Source: Variovorax gossypii (GTDB lineage: Bacteria; Pseudomonadota; Gammaproteobacteria; Burkholderiales; Burkholderiaceae_C). Taken from it: DNA of 64,000 bases. This document shows positions 26,501-35,167 of the stretch, one piece after another; position 1 is the first letter of the stretch; each line of letters starts with the position of its first letter. A model generated the notes under the pieces. That model ran no database searches. It worked only from the letters and a program-made list of their open reading frames with translations, and was not told the DNA's origin. A program made the translations under genes and the position numbers. The stretch spans positions 62,001 through 126,000 of the forward strand of contig NZ_RXOE01000004.1 of the NCBI RefSeq assembly GCF_003965815.1, read 5' to 3'.

Positions 26501-29170
26501 GTCCAGCAGATGGACGTGCAGCACGATGCGCAGCACCCACAACGCCAGCTCGGCCAGGTCGCCCAGCTGGTTGGGCATGTCCTGCTGATGCTCGACACGC
26601 AGCAGCGGCTGCAGCTTCTCGACGAAGTAGGAAGGGTCCAGCACCATCCGGCCCAACCGCTGCGCGCCGAGGTGATCGATCCGCTGCAGTTCGCCCTCGC
26701 TCAGCTGCCGCCACGGATTGCCGCCCTCGACGAACGCGATGCGCTTGCTGAGCCGCAGCCGGTCGCCCACCTTCAGTGGCGCGCCGCGCTCCACCCGTGC
26801 CACCGTCCAGTCGTATTCGATGAGGCGCGCCTGCCCCAGGTGCGAGCACAGCGCCATCAGGTCGGCCATGACCGGGCCGTCGAAGGCCAGGCTCTCTCCG
26901 CCTTTGTCGTTGCCGCCGTTCGGGCCCACCGTGGACGCGCGCGAAGGCAGCAGTACCTCCGCCAGCGCCTGCAGCTTCTTGCGGGCAAGCTCGTGGCTGC
27001 GCAGGATGCGCTCGATGCTGTCGCTCTTCTCGCGCACCAGCATCGATGCGGTGCCGGTGCAATGCGCGACGGGCGCGTCGTCGCCCTTGCCGAAGCGCAG
27101 GACCACCACCGGCTGGGCCAACGCGCGCGGTGTCGCGCGCAGGGCCGGTACGTCGACCGGCTCGAATTCCACCTCGGCGCTCAACGCGAAGTCCTGGCCG
27201 TCGATATGCACGCGGCCCGTCATCCGCTCGCGCAGGGAGACGCGCGTGGGCGCGGGCGCGCGGGGCCGGGTCAGGTCGCGGCGCAACGGGCGCTCCGACG
27301 CCGGGGGCTGCGGCGAATCCACCAGCGCCAGGCCCCAGTCCGCGGCCAGCACGGGCACTGCGCGCTCGGCCAGTGCCGCGATGGTGAGCGAGGGGTTGAT
27401 GCCGAGCGACACCGGCACGATCGAGCCGTCGAGCACCGCCAGGCCGGGCACCAGCGCAGCAGCACCGGCAGCGGCGCCGTCGTGGACGCGGCCCCAGCTG
27501 TCGACCACGCCGCGCTCGCGCCCGTCGGCCATGCGGCAGCCGCCCAGCGGGTGCACCGTGAGCACCGAGCCCGCCGCTCCCACCAGTGACTCGAGGCTGC
27601 GAAACGGCGGGAGCGGATTCCAGAGCGGATTGGGCAGCACGCGGCCGCCGAGTCCGCCCACGCCGTCGTGGGCCGCATGCAGCGCACGCATCTGCGCCGC
27701 GAACACCGGCAGGGCCGCGACCTTGTCCCACGCGACGCGCACTTGCGCATCGGCCAGCACCGCGTCGCTGCCGCCATGGCCGACCGGTTCGATGATGCCG
27801 GCGGCGCCGTCGTCGCCCATCATTCCGTAGACCGGCGTGCGGCGCAGCATGTCGTCGTCCACGGCCAGCGGATCGCGCCCCTCGTCCGGTGCGTGAAGGT
27901 CGAGGTCCATGCGCGCAAGTGCGTGCAGTGCGTCCGTGGTGGTCACCACTTCGGCCAGCAGGCGGCGCAGCGGCGCGGGAACGGCGAACTCCTCGATCAC
28001 CAGCGGGCGCTCGCCCTGCTTCGCGCGGATACGCAGCAGCCCGGTGATGGTCGGCCCGACGCCGCGCTGCGCCGGCGCGTCGCCCTCGAGCGCACTGGAC
28101 AACGCCTCGTCGTGCTGGTCGGTCGCCGCCGCGATCATGTCGCCGTTGGCCGAGAAGCCCGTGCCCAGAGCCTGGGAAACCGGCAGGCCGGCGGCCCTGG
28201 AGCGCAGCAGCAGTTCGGTGGAGCCCAGCGTGCCGGCGGCCACCACCACTCGCCGCGCGCGCACCACGTAGGGTCGGCGGTTGTCGCTGCGTGCCTTGCG
28301 CCGGTCGGTGAAGAAGAACTCGACCGCAAAGCCGGCTCCTCCCGGCAGGGCCGCGATGCGATGCGCGGTGGCGCCGGTGAACAGGCGTGCACCGCGCGCG
28401 TGAGCCAGCGCGAGGTAGTTGGTGTCCAGCGATTTCTTGGCGCGGTGGTTGCAGCCGCTCACGCAATCGCCGCAGCGCAGGCAGCGGTGCATCGCCACCT
28501 GGGCCGGCGTGCGCGTGCCGTCGACGAAGGCGATCGCAACGTGTGCCTTGCCGCGCTCCGCGTGCAGCCGCTCACCCGCTTTCAGCAAGGAGTCGAGCTT
28601 CGACACGCTCTCGGGAATCTGCTCCAGGCCCAGCATGGCCTCGGCCTTGCCGTAGCCGTCCGCCAGCGCGGCGAGATCGAGGCCTGCGGGCCAGGCACCG
28701 CCCTCGAAGGCATCGGGCGTGGCGCGTTCCATCACCGCGGCGTTGATGAGCGACCCGCCGCCCAGCCCGTTGCCGAGCAGCGCGTTCACATCGCCGCCCA
28801 GGCGCAGGTCGAACAGCCCCGAGGCGTTGCCGCGCGCGGGCCTGCCGTCCTGCATGCTGAAGCGCACGTGTCCCGGCAGCTCCGCGAAGGTGGCCGGAAA
28901 CTCGCCCGGCAGGTATTCGCTGCCGCGCTCCAGCACGTAGACCTTGACCGGCACAGTGTTCGCTGCCGTGCCGGGCGATGCGTCCACCGGCAGCGCGCCC
29001 GCCAGCCGTGCCGCCGCCACCGCACCGCCGTAGCCGCTGCCGATAACGAGCACCTCGCAATGCAGCGCGTCGGGCGGAGCCGCGAGGATCTCCCGCACCA
29101 GCACTTCGGCGCCCTCCGAGAGCAGGCGATCGCCCGGGGTCTCGTCGTGATGGCGGCCGCCGTCGTTCAT
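23531..29170 (-). CDS. GMC oxidoreductase - alpha/beta-hydrolase - PhoD-like phosphatase fusion
   Basis: This single uninterrupted frame encodes 1879 residues. The start at 29170 has GAGGAG six bases upstream. Residues 1-640 form a GMC/cholesterol-oxidase-like flavoprotein: FAD motif GSGYGGAVAAARL (44-56), a Cys cluster C230-x2-C233-x2-C236-x3-C240, HPLGGC (540-545) and LGINPSLTIAAL near 589-600. Residues about 940-1320 form an alpha/beta-hydrolase: HGYGASGS (952-959) and a nucleophile elbow AHCIGA with Cys1038 in place of Ser. Residues about 1480-1840 form a PhoD-like metallophosphoesterase: VGDQVYVD (1536-1543), DDHEVMDDW (1584-1592) and SGDRHMS (1751-1757). No signal peptide is visible. 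It is the third gene of an operon with a response regulator and hybrid kinase. Function is unknown; a sterol, lipid or polyester substrate is a guess. Confidence 0.88.
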   Translation of the reverse strand: MNDGGRHHDETPGDRLLSEGAEVLVREILAAPPDALHCEVLVIGSGYGGAVAAARLAGALPVDASPGTAANTVPVKVYVLERGSEYLPGEFPATFAELPGHVRFSMQDGRPARGNASGLFDLRLGGDVNALLGNGLGGGSLINAAVMERATPDAFEGGAWPAGLDLAALADGYGKAEAMLGLEQIPESVSKLDSLLKAGERLHAERGKAHVAIAFVDGTRTPAQVAMHRCLRCGDCVSGCNHRAKKSLDTNYLALAHARGARLFTGATAHRIAALPGGAGFAVEFFFTDRRKARSDNRRPYVVRARRVVVAAGTLGSTELLLRSRAAGLPVSQALGTGFSANGDMIAAATDQHDEALSSALEGDAPAQRGVGPTITGLLRIRAKQGERPLVIEEFAVPAPLRRLLAEVVTTTDALHALARMDLDLHAPDEGRDPLAVDDDMLRRTPVYGMMGDDGAAGIIEPVGHGGSDAVLADAQVRVAWDKVAALPVFAAQMRALHAAHDGVGGLGGRVLPNPLWNPLPPFRSLESLVGAAGSVLTVHPLGGCRMADGRERGVVDSWGRVHDGAAAGAAALVPGLAVLDGSIVPVSLGINPSLTIAALAERAVPVLAADWGLALVDSPQPPASERPLRRDLTRPRAPAPTRVSLRERMTGRVHIDGQDFALSAEVEFEPVDVPALRATPRALAQPVVVLRFGKGDDAPVAHCTGTASMLVREKSDSIERILRSHELARKKLQALAEVLLPSRASTVGPNGGNDKGGESLAFDGPVMADLMALCSHLGQARLIEYDWTVARVERGAPLKVGDRLRLSKRIAFVEGGNPWRQLSEGELQRIDHLGAQRLGRMVLDPSYFVEKLQPLLRVEHQQDMPNQLGDLAELALWVLRIVLHVHLLDFVPPPDSLRRDWERLPGEVYGVRPEPVELDAAAGPGGVPSRLLSRFRPPARRAGTRPVMLIHGYGASGSTFAHRSIPGNLVHSLLAAGREVWVLDLRTSIGFPNRPRPCWSFDEVAETDIPDALRTVQAAYAMPDEAAPVQVDVVAHCIGAAMFSVAVLRLPGLHASIGAVVLSQVGPLLRATAFNRFRGYVAGYLRQFIGVDEFDTRPVLTHMKRLLVDGLLATFPYPDDDGEAQRLREAPGFAAVRHRADAIFGQTMRLHNIGKDTLDALDSIYGFVKLRGLAQVGNYAREEVLTDAGGQGHAVGFEQVGERFGFPVFMLHGQRNAVFDWRGSYDSFWLLKRVFGKDGGLSREPPELPDPSDSSSPSGGDLFLGKGTPHQLLVLGAYGHQDTLIGEKACRDVFPHIVRFFETFDRKPGPDTPVPPDWRASLPWTGPWLGHASRAAGNAGRLHCRLALRPPPAHVSARAVVFVPAWRRGGRWCFDFAWMVALQTTREKLLQEAVEIDLFDDRLADYQGFAVLTAHDDLPMARGPVEVLGRRLETGLFAQPQDEPIEPIRRQVTRTLDAATDAQLERAVVRLDPAWTGAVQREGEPAQASLCFALASCQYVPGLVDRVPAQASYRRLAQRLEALAPLHKPQLLLLVGDQVYVDQTAGLFVPAGGDDVGQAYALTFRLEALRQVTASLPTYPLLDDHEVMDDWEPGPEPYGTPAVRVALEAYFAQQHKLVRDTGPRRDQRPFDYRIAPAGFPFYMLDTRSTRQQRVLRAAEQAATVAAPLDRAAIRAEAGMDDLRKWLEAAPAGLPKFIVSPVTLFPMPRAAVFGDPAQRLGLDDWSGYPASQRVLLELLRDTTARHVVVLSGDRHMSSVSSLWLQAEGGPVEVISVVSSGLYAPWPFVNARPDTFWLDGHVEPGPMSEAFGGTMVTAAVGTGNGFAMLQVERGAGGHWRIGVTLDLDDGLTRCVRDLDPAAGTGWQVEGPARFAGVQRP

Positions 29171-29199
29171 GTTCGGCTCCTCGCGGGGTGGTCGCGGAT

Positions 29200-30975
29200 T
29201 CAGGAATGTTCGATGGCTGCGGCCAGCGTGCGGCCGAGCGTCTGGTCGTCGACGGGTTTGCGCAGCAGCGGCAGCGCCTGCCGCCGCGCGGCCTCGACCA
29301 CCGCCGGGTCGGTGTCGGCCGTGACCATGACGATGGGTAGGGCCGGCTGTGCGCAGCGCTGCGCGCGCAGGCGCTCGGCGGCATCGAAGCCCGAGATGCC
29401 GCCGAGCCGGCAGTCGACCACCAGCACATCGGGCTCGTCGATCTGCTGCAGTGCCTCGTCGAGCGTGGAAGCGGCGAGCACGCGGCAGCCCATCGCGCCC
29501 AGCGCGTTGAGGTAGGCGCCGCGCACCATCGGGTCGTCCTCCAGAACCAGCACGCAGCGACCGTCCAGGCTCCACGGAGCGCCCGCGCCATCAACCTCGG
29601 AACCATCGGCGCCGAGGGAGGCCGCGCACGGCAGCCGCAGGCGGAAGCAGGCGCCAGCGCCGAGGCTGGACTCGAGCTCGACCGGCACGCCCAGCAACTC
29701 GGCCATCCGTCGCACGATGCCCAGGCCCAGGCCATGCCCTGCTGCAGCCGCGACGCCGGGGCCCGCCGCCTGGAGTTGCACCAGGTCCTCGAACACGATC
29801 CGGTGGTTCTCGGGTGCGATGCCGGGGCCGCTGTCCTGCACCGTCAGCTCGACCTCTGCATTCGGTGCGTCCGATGCATCCGATGCATCCCGCGTGCAGG
29901 CCTGCACCAGGACCTGCCCGTCCGGGGGCGAGAACTTGATCGCGTTGTCGATGAGGTTGGCCAGCATGCGGCGCAGCAGGTCGGGATCGGTGCGCACCGC
30001 CAGGCCGGGCGGACAGGCAGTGCGCAGGCCGACCCGGCGCGCCGCTGCCGCCGCGCCGAAGCTGGCCATCACGGCCGTCAGCAGCCGGTCGATGCGCACG
30101 CGCTGGGGTTGGGCCACGACCACGCCGGCATCGAGCTTCGAGACGTCGAGCAGTGCATCGAGCATCGCGCGCAGCTGCTCCAGGCTGCTGTCGACCACCT
30201 CGACGATCGCGCGCGCATCGGGCGCCATCGCCACGTGCCGCAGCGCACCCACGTTGAGCGCCATCGCCTGAAGGGGCTGGCGCAAGTCGTGGCTGGCGCC
30301 GGCCAGGAAGCGGCTCTTGTCGTTGTTGGCGCGCACCGCCTGATCGCGGGCGATGGCCAGCTGCGTGCGCTCGAACTCCAGCGAAACGGCCAACGCCTGG
30401 TTTTCGGCGCGGATGCCGAACGACTCCTCGAAGGTCTGCAGGTTGCGCCGGGCAAAGCGCGTCTGCACGCCGAAGAACATCAGCACCAGCGCGCCCACGC
30501 CCCAGCCGAGCCAGCCGTCGGCCACCAGCCACATGGCCGCCGTGGGCACGAAGAGCAGCCCCGCGTAGGCCAGGAAGGCGGGCATCACGGTCGCGCTCGT
30601 GGACACGGCCCCCGCGCCCCACGACACCAGGATCATCGTGAGGACCGCATCCAGCGTCGGATCGAGCCGGACCATGAACAGCGCCGCGGAGCCGTTGCAG
30701 GCGCCGATCAGCACGTTCCAGCGCACGGTGGCGCGCAGCCGCTCGGCGATCGGGCGGGCGCGGTCGGCGGCCATGCGTGCGAGCGCGGCGGCGCGCCACT
30801 CGCGGCTGGCGATCACCGCTGCGAACCAGCCCAGCACCCAGGGCGCCGGAAGGTCGCGCCAGACGATGGCCGCGACGACGACGGCGGTGAGCAGGATCTG
30901 CCAGCGCAGCCCCACGGCCTGCTCGGCGACCACCTGCAGGCGCCGTTCGTCCAGCTCGTCCGGTGCGGCCGGCAT
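29200..30975 (-). CDS. Hybrid sensor histidine kinase/response regulator
   Basis: The protein has 591 residues. About four to six membrane segments lie in residues 25-170. A short coiled coil, a HisKA domain (His229 in ASHDLRQPLQAMALN) and an HATPase domain (N-box LIDNAIKF, then GHGLGLGIV) follow. A C-terminal receiver (about 472-591) has Asp521 in LVVDCRLGG. The HDLRQP version of the H-box is shared with a family of membrane kinases that pair with LuxR-type regulators. The start lies one base after the stop of the response regulator gene. The fusion enzyme gene starts 29 bases after its stop. The signal is unknown. Confidence 0.92.
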   Translation of the reverse strand: MPAAPDELDERRLQVVAEQAVGLRWQILLTAVVVAAIVWRDLPAPWVLGWFAAVIASREWRAAALARMAADRARPIAERLRATVRWNVLIGACNGSAALFMVRLDPTLDAVLTMILVSWGAGAVSTSATVMPAFLAYAGLLFVPTAAMWLVADGWLGWGVGALVLMFFGVQTRFARRNLQTFEESFGIRAENQALAVSLEFERTQLAIARDQAVRANNDKSRFLAGASHDLRQPLQAMALNVGALRHVAMAPDARAIVEVVDSSLEQLRAMLDALLDVSKLDAGVVVAQPQRVRIDRLLTAVMASFGAAAAARRVGLRTACPPGLAVRTDPDLLRRMLANLIDNAIKFSPPDGQVLVQACTRDASDASDAPNAEVELTVQDSGPGIAPENHRIVFEDLVQLQAAGPGVAAAAGHGLGLGIVRRMAELLGVPVELESSLGAGACFRLRLPCAASLGADGSEVDGAGAPWSLDGRCVLVLEDDPMVRGAYLNALGAMGCRVLAASTLDEALQQIDEPDVLVVDCRLGGISGFDAAERLRAQRCAQPALPIVMVTADTDPAVVEAARRQALPLLRKPVDDQTLGRTLAAAIEHS

Positions 30976-30976
30976 G

Positions 30977-31660
30977 TCACGCAGCCTCGAGCGCCCATGC
31001 CGCCTGCGCGTCGAAGACGCGGCACAGGGCATCGGTGCGGTTGCGGGCGCCGAGCGCGCGGTAGACCATCGACAGGTGCACCTTCACGGTGCCCTCGGCA
31101 ATCATCAGCTGGCGCGCGATCAGCTTGACCGGCATGCCCCGCATCGCCAGCGCCAACACCTGGCGCTGACGCGGCGACAGCTCGACGCGCAGGAAGCCGG
31201 CGAGATCCTCGCGCGGCAATTCGTCGGGCTCGCGCGCGCGGGTCACGTCGTCGGCCAGCACGAACTCCGCCGGCAGGTAGATCCTGTGGCGCAGCACCAC
31301 GCGCAGGGCGGCCTCCATGTCCTCGAGCCGGTACGACTTGGGGATGAAGCCGGCCGCGCCGGCCTCGATGACCTCGCGCACGCGCTGCGGCGAACTTTCC
31401 GCGGACTGCATGCACACGGGCGTGGCTTCGAAATGCGCCTTCACGGCCTTGAGCGCTGCCAGGCCGGAGAGTTGGGGCAGGTGGTAGTCGAGCAGCAGCA
31501 GGTCGACTCCGACGGGGTCTAGCCGGCAGGCCTGCTCGGCGTCCCGCACGGCTTCGAAGTGGAAGGGGCGGCCCGGTTCTATCTCGGCGGCCATGCGCTC
31601 CAGCAGGAGGCGGGTGCCGTTCCAGACGATCTCATGGTCATCGACCAGCAGAACCTTCAT
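30977..31660 (-). CDS. LuxR/NarL-type response regulator
   Basis: The protein has 227 residues. The receiver is at residues 1-120 with acidic pair D7-D8 and phosphoacceptor D58 (LLLLDYHLP); the lysine is in GFIPKS. The C-terminal LuxR helix-turn-helix (about 155-215) reads LSPRQRQVLALAMRGMPVKL followed by EGTVKVHLSMVYRALGARNR. GAGAGG lies five bases before the start. It is the first gene of the minus-strand operon with the hybrid kinase and the giant fusion enzyme, and likely regulates it. The 202-bp gap to the phospholipase-like gene carries both promoters; no clear operator was recognised there. Confidence 0.93.
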   Translation of the reverse strand: MKVLLVDDHEIVWNGTRLLLERMAAEIEPGRPFHFEAVRDAEQACRLDPVGVDLLLLDYHLPQLSGLAALKAVKAHFEATPVCMQSAESSPQRVREVIEAGAAGFIPKSYRLEDMEAALRVVLRHRIYLPAEFVLADDVTRAREPDELPREDLAGFLRVELSPRQRQVLALAMRGMPVKLIARQLMIAEGTVKVHLSMVYRALGARNRTDALCRVFDAQAAWALEAA

Positions 31661-31862
31661 ACAGGCCTCTCGTCTACGGTGGCCCTCCCCGTCCTGAATG
31701 CAGATTAGCGCAAAGCACCCCAACAAGCGAGTGCGCGCACCTACACCAACGGCCTAGTCGGATGGCCACGCCGGCGCTGCACCGGGGACTAGGCGCAGCG
31801 TTCAATTGTTGCGGCGGGCGTCGCGCGGAAGACTGGCTGCATCCGATGCACCGAGGACCGCC

Positions 31863-33572
31863 ATGAACACCCCGAAATCTCTTGCCGCGCTGCGTGCCGC
31901 ATGGGAGCCCCTTGCGTGCCGGTTCTGCATCCTGGCGCTCCACCACGCGATGCTCGCCCGCGCGCTGTGCGCTGCGGCCATGCTCGTGGTCTCGCTGCTG
32001 GCGGGTTGCGCCGCATTGCCGGACAACGTGCACCGTGTCGCGTCGCAGGCACGCACCGACGTCGGGGACAGCGCGCTCGCACGCATCGCCGCCGCGTCGC
32101 TGCCGGGCCTGGACGGCGCAATGCCCGAAGCAACCGACGTATCCGGCGTGCGCCTGCTGCCCGGCGGCGACCAGGCCTTCGACGCACGCATCGCGCTCGC
32201 GCAGGCCGCGCTGCATACCGTCGACGCACAGTACTACGTCGTGGCCGGCGACACCTCGGGGCAGCAATTCCTGCGCGAGCTGCGCGACGCGGCCCGGCGC
32301 GGCGTGCGAGTGCGCCTGCTGGTCGACGACCTGTACGCGGGCGGCGACGACGAGATGCTGGCAGGGCTGGCCGCACACGCCAACGTGGAGGTACGTGTCT
32401 TCAACCCGCTGCCGGCGCGCGGCGGCGGTCTGCGCACGCGCGTGCTGCTGTCGCTGCACGAGATCGGCCGCGTGAACCGGCGCATGCACAACAAGCTCTT
32501 CATTGCCGACAACAGCTTCGCGATCACAGGAGGGCGCAACATCGCCGACGAGTACTTCGGGCGCAGCAAGCCGGCGAACTTCATCGACATGGACGCGCTG
32601 CTGGCCGGGCCGGCGGTGCGCGCGCTGTCGGCGAGCTTCGATGCCTTCTGGAACGGGCCGCTGTCGTACCCGTTCGAAGCCATCGCAGCCGGCCAACGCC
32701 CGACGCCGGCCCATGCCCGCGAACGCTTCGCCGAACTGGTGCGCGACCTCGCGCGCTTCGTGCCACCCGACGAGCGCGACGTGCTGGGGCGTAGCCCGGT
32801 CGGCGCGCAACTGGCGCAGGGGCTGGTCGAACTGGTGCCGGCGAAGGTGCGCGTGGTAGCGGATGCGATGGTGCAAGCCCCCTTCGCGAGCGACGCCGGC
32901 GGAGACGTCGGGGAAGCCGGAGAACCGCGAGGCCGTGAAGGCGCGGTCATGGCCGCGAACCTCGACCTTTTCAAGACCGCGCGCTCCGAGGTGCTCGTCG
33001 TCTCGCCCTACTTCGTCCCCATGCCCCGCATGATCGAGGCGCTCGCCCATGCGAGCCGCGAGGGCGCGAGCGTGTCGGTGATGACCAATTCGCTCGCCAC
33101 CACCGACGAGCCGCTGGTGCACTACGGCTACGCGCGCTACCGCAGCGCACTCCTGCAAATGGGTGCTGCGCTGTACGAATTGATGCCGGCCGGCGAATCG
33201 CATCCGGCCTGGAGCGACACCGACAGCGGCCGCGGTTCGTTGGGCCGCCTGCACGCCAAGCTGGCGGTGGTCGACCGGCGCTGGTTCTACGTGGGGTCGA
33301 TGAACATGGACCGGCGCTCGGCACATTGCAACACCGAGCTGGGCCTGATCGTCGACAGTCCTGCGCTGGCCGGCGAGCTGGCCGAACTGATCCGGCGCGT
33401 ACGCATGCCCGCGAGCTTCACCGTGAGCGAGGCGCCGCAGCGCGGCGGCCTGCAATGGAGCTTTCTGCGCGAAGGACGCCGCTGGGTACTGCATCGGGAA
33501 CCGGAATCGAACTGGGCCCAGCGACTGCGCTGGTCGGTGCTGTCCCTGGTGGTGGACGAAGATTTTCTGTAA
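31863..33572 (+). CDS. Phospholipase D/cardiolipin synthase-like lipoprotein
   Basis: The protein has 569 residues and two HKD motifs. The first is H209-N-K211-x4-D216, followed by FAITGGRN. The second is H464-A-K466-x4-D471, followed by YVGSMNMDRRS. This defines a phosphatidyl-transferring PLD superfamily enzyme. A lipobox LAGC with Cys49 follows a hydrophobic stretch, so the protein is probably an exported lipoprotein, unlike classical cardiolipin synthases. GAGGA precedes the chosen start. Predicted role: periplasmic phospholipid cleavage or transfer. It resembles the YmdC/ClsC type. Confidence 0.88.
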   Translation: MNTPKSLAALRAAWEPLACRFCILALHHAMLARALCAAAMLVVSLLAGCAALPDNVHRVASQARTDVGDSALARIAAASLPGLDGAMPEATDVSGVRLLPGGDQAFDARIALAQAALHTVDAQYYVVAGDTSGQQFLRELRDAARRGVRVRLLVDDLYAGGDDEMLAGLAAHANVEVRVFNPLPARGGGLRTRVLLSLHEIGRVNRRMHNKLFIADNSFAITGGRNIADEYFGRSKPANFIDMDALLAGPAVRALSASFDAFWNGPLSYPFEAIAAGQRPTPAHARERFAELVRDLARFVPPDERDVLGRSPVGAQLAQGLVELVPAKVRVVADAMVQAPFASDAGGDVGEAGEPRGREGAVMAANLDLFKTARSEVLVVSPYFVPMPRMIEALAHASREGASVSVMTNSLATTDEPLVHYGYARYRSALLQMGAALYELMPAGESHPAWSDTDSGRGSLGRLHAKLAVVDRRWFYVGSMNMDRRSAHCNTELGLIVDSPALAGELAELIRRVRMPASFTVSEAPQRGGLQWSFLREGRRWVLHREPESNWAQRLRWSVLSLVVDEDFL

Positions 33573-33794
33573 CGCGGCTTACCCAAATTGCCACATGCCG
33601 CCCTGTGCATGAAGCGGCATCAGTGCGGCTTGCCGAAGATTCCGTGCACGTGATCGAGTTGCGTGCAAGAGAGTGCGGCTGTGCAAGAAATAGATCAACG
33701 CGAGCGTGGCCCAGGACTACCATTCAATCGTTCACGTGCGGTTCTGCACGAGGCTGCCGCGGACCAATTGCTCACTCGTGCAAGGAGAGTCGCG

Positions 33795-34175
33795 ATGGCA
33801 AGTCCTATGAGTGTCAACAAGCTTCAGACGAAATCCCATGACGAACCGGATGAGGTTCGGGAGCCCGAGAAGACCCGGGTCGAAGTGGTCCGCCTCGAGG
33901 GGTACACGCTCGGACGCTTCAAGTTCGAGCCCGGGTGGCGCTGGTCGAAGTGCATCAAGCCGGTCGTGGGCACCGACAGTTGCCAGGCGGCTCATGTCGG
34001 TTATGCGGTCTCCGGCCGGATCACCGTGCAAATGGATGACGGCTCGCAGACCGTCATCGAGGAAGGCATGTCGTACACCATTCCGCCCGGTCACGACGCA
34101 TGGGTCGAAGGCAACGCCCCGTTCGTCGGCCTCGAGATGATGAGCGCGGAGGAATACGCAAAGTCCAAGAGCTGA
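33795..34175 (+). CDS. Small cupin domain protein
   Basis: The protein has 126 residues, and AGGAGAG precedes the start. A single cupin barrel is visible from about residue 40: HVGYAVSGRITVQMDDGS, then EGMSYTIPPGHDAWVEG. The normal first-motif histidines are only partly kept (AAHVGYAVSG), while the second motif keeps PPGHDAWV. No signal peptide. It stands alone between the phospholipase-like and YihY genes, behind a 222-bp gap in which no recognisable site was found. A ligand-binding or regulatory role is possible; the specific function is unknown. Confidence 0.78.
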   Translation: MASPMSVNKLQTKSHDEPDEVREPEKTRVEVVRLEGYTLGRFKFEPGWRWSKCIKPVVGTDSCQAAHVGYAVSGRITVQMDDGSQTVIEEGMSYTIPPGHDAWVEGNAPFVGLEMMSAEEYAKSKS

Positions 34176-34270
34176 CCCGAGGCGAGAGACCTCAGGGCAG
34201 AACTTCTCGGGATGGTCGAACGGGAATGCTGTCCGAACGGAACGCCGGACTGGAATGATCCGGCGGACCG

Positions 34271-35167
34271 ATGACAATCGGCCGCAGCGGCCGCGGTCCT
34301 TTCGCCCGCGAACCCGTTCGACTCCTTCTTCCTCAGCGATACATGTTTGCCCTGACCCGCCTGACCATCGACCGCGCCAGAAAGGAGCGCTTGCCCCAGG
34401 TCGCCGGAAGCCTGGCGTTCACGACCTTGCTCTCCATCGTGCCCCTGCTGGCGGCGAGCTTCGCGCTGCTCACGCGGTTCCATGCATTCACCCGGTTCAA
34501 GTATGCGCTCCAGGAGTTCCTGCTCAGCAGGCTGCTTCCCGCGGACATCGCACGCACGGTGCTGAAGTACCTGAACCAGTTCGCCGCGAACGCCAGCGGC
34601 CTGACCTGGGTCGGCTCGCTCTTCTTGCTGGGCACGGCGATCGCGATGTTGCTCACCGTGGAGAACGCGCTGAACCAGATGTGGAAGATCCGGAAGAATC
34701 GACCGTTCTTCAGGAGAGTTGGCCTGTATCTGCTGATGTTGGTCGTCGGCCCACCCGTCCTGGGGCTGAGCCTGTGGGCCACGTCGTACCTGCTGGGTAT
34801 CTCCATGGGCCTGATCGGCGCGCTGCCGCCCTCGTTCGCATTCGTGCTCGACCTCGGGCCGCTCATGCTCGGCATGGTTGTACTGACGAGCATGTTCTAC
34901 CTCGTTCCGAACACCAAGGTACGGCTGCGCGATGCCTTCGCGGGCGGCCTGGTCGCCAGCATGGCCTTCGAGCTCGGCAAGCGCGGCTTCACCACCTATC
35001 TCGTCAAGGTGCCAACGTACAAGGCGCTGTATGGGGCGTTCGCGGTGCTCCCCATGTTCCTGCTGTGGGTGTACTTCTCATGGCTGGTCACGCTGGTCGC
35101 GGCCATGATGACGGCCAATCTGGCGCTCACCCGGCAGCGACCGGCAGGCAAGCCCGCGCGGGCCTAG
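34271..35167 (+). CDS. YihY/BrkB family inner membrane protein
   Basis: The protein has up to 298 residues with about six membrane segments. It carries the family pattern AGSLAFTTLLSIVPLLAA, NQMWKIRKNRPFFRR and YGAFAVLPMFLLWVYFSWLVTLVAA. An internal ATG at 34343 would give a 274-residue protein closer to the usual N terminus; neither start has a strong ribosome-binding site. The function of the family is not settled. The stop codon TAG is part of the CTAG at the left edge of the palindromic element that follows. Confidence 0.87.
   Translation: MTIGRSGRGPFAREPVRLLLPQRYMFALTRLTIDRARKERLPQVAGSLAFTTLLSIVPLLAASFALLTRFHAFTRFKYALQEFLLSRLLPADIARTVLKYLNQFAANASGLTWVGSLFLLGTAIAMLLTVENALNQMWKIRKNRPFFRRVGLYLLMLVVGPPVLGLSLWATSYLLGISMGLIGALPPSFAFVLDLGPLMLGMVVLTSMFYLVPNTKVRLRDAFAGGLVASMAFELGKRGFTTYLVKVPTYKALYGAFAVLPMFLLWVYFSWLVTLVAAMMTANLALTRQRPAGKPARA

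Noticed and set aside
23660..27589. Long plus-strand open frame opposite the fusion enzyme gene
   Set aside because: Composition is low-complexity Arg/His/Gln/Ala without any motif. The minus strand encodes three coherent enzyme domains over the same bases.
23531..29170. Idea that the giant frame is an artefact of merged neighbouring genes
   Set aside because: There is no stop codon across 5640 bases and no good internal ribosome-binding site seen at the domain borders, and the domain linkers read as normal protein sequence. Kept as a fusion, with sequencing error noted as the remaining risk.
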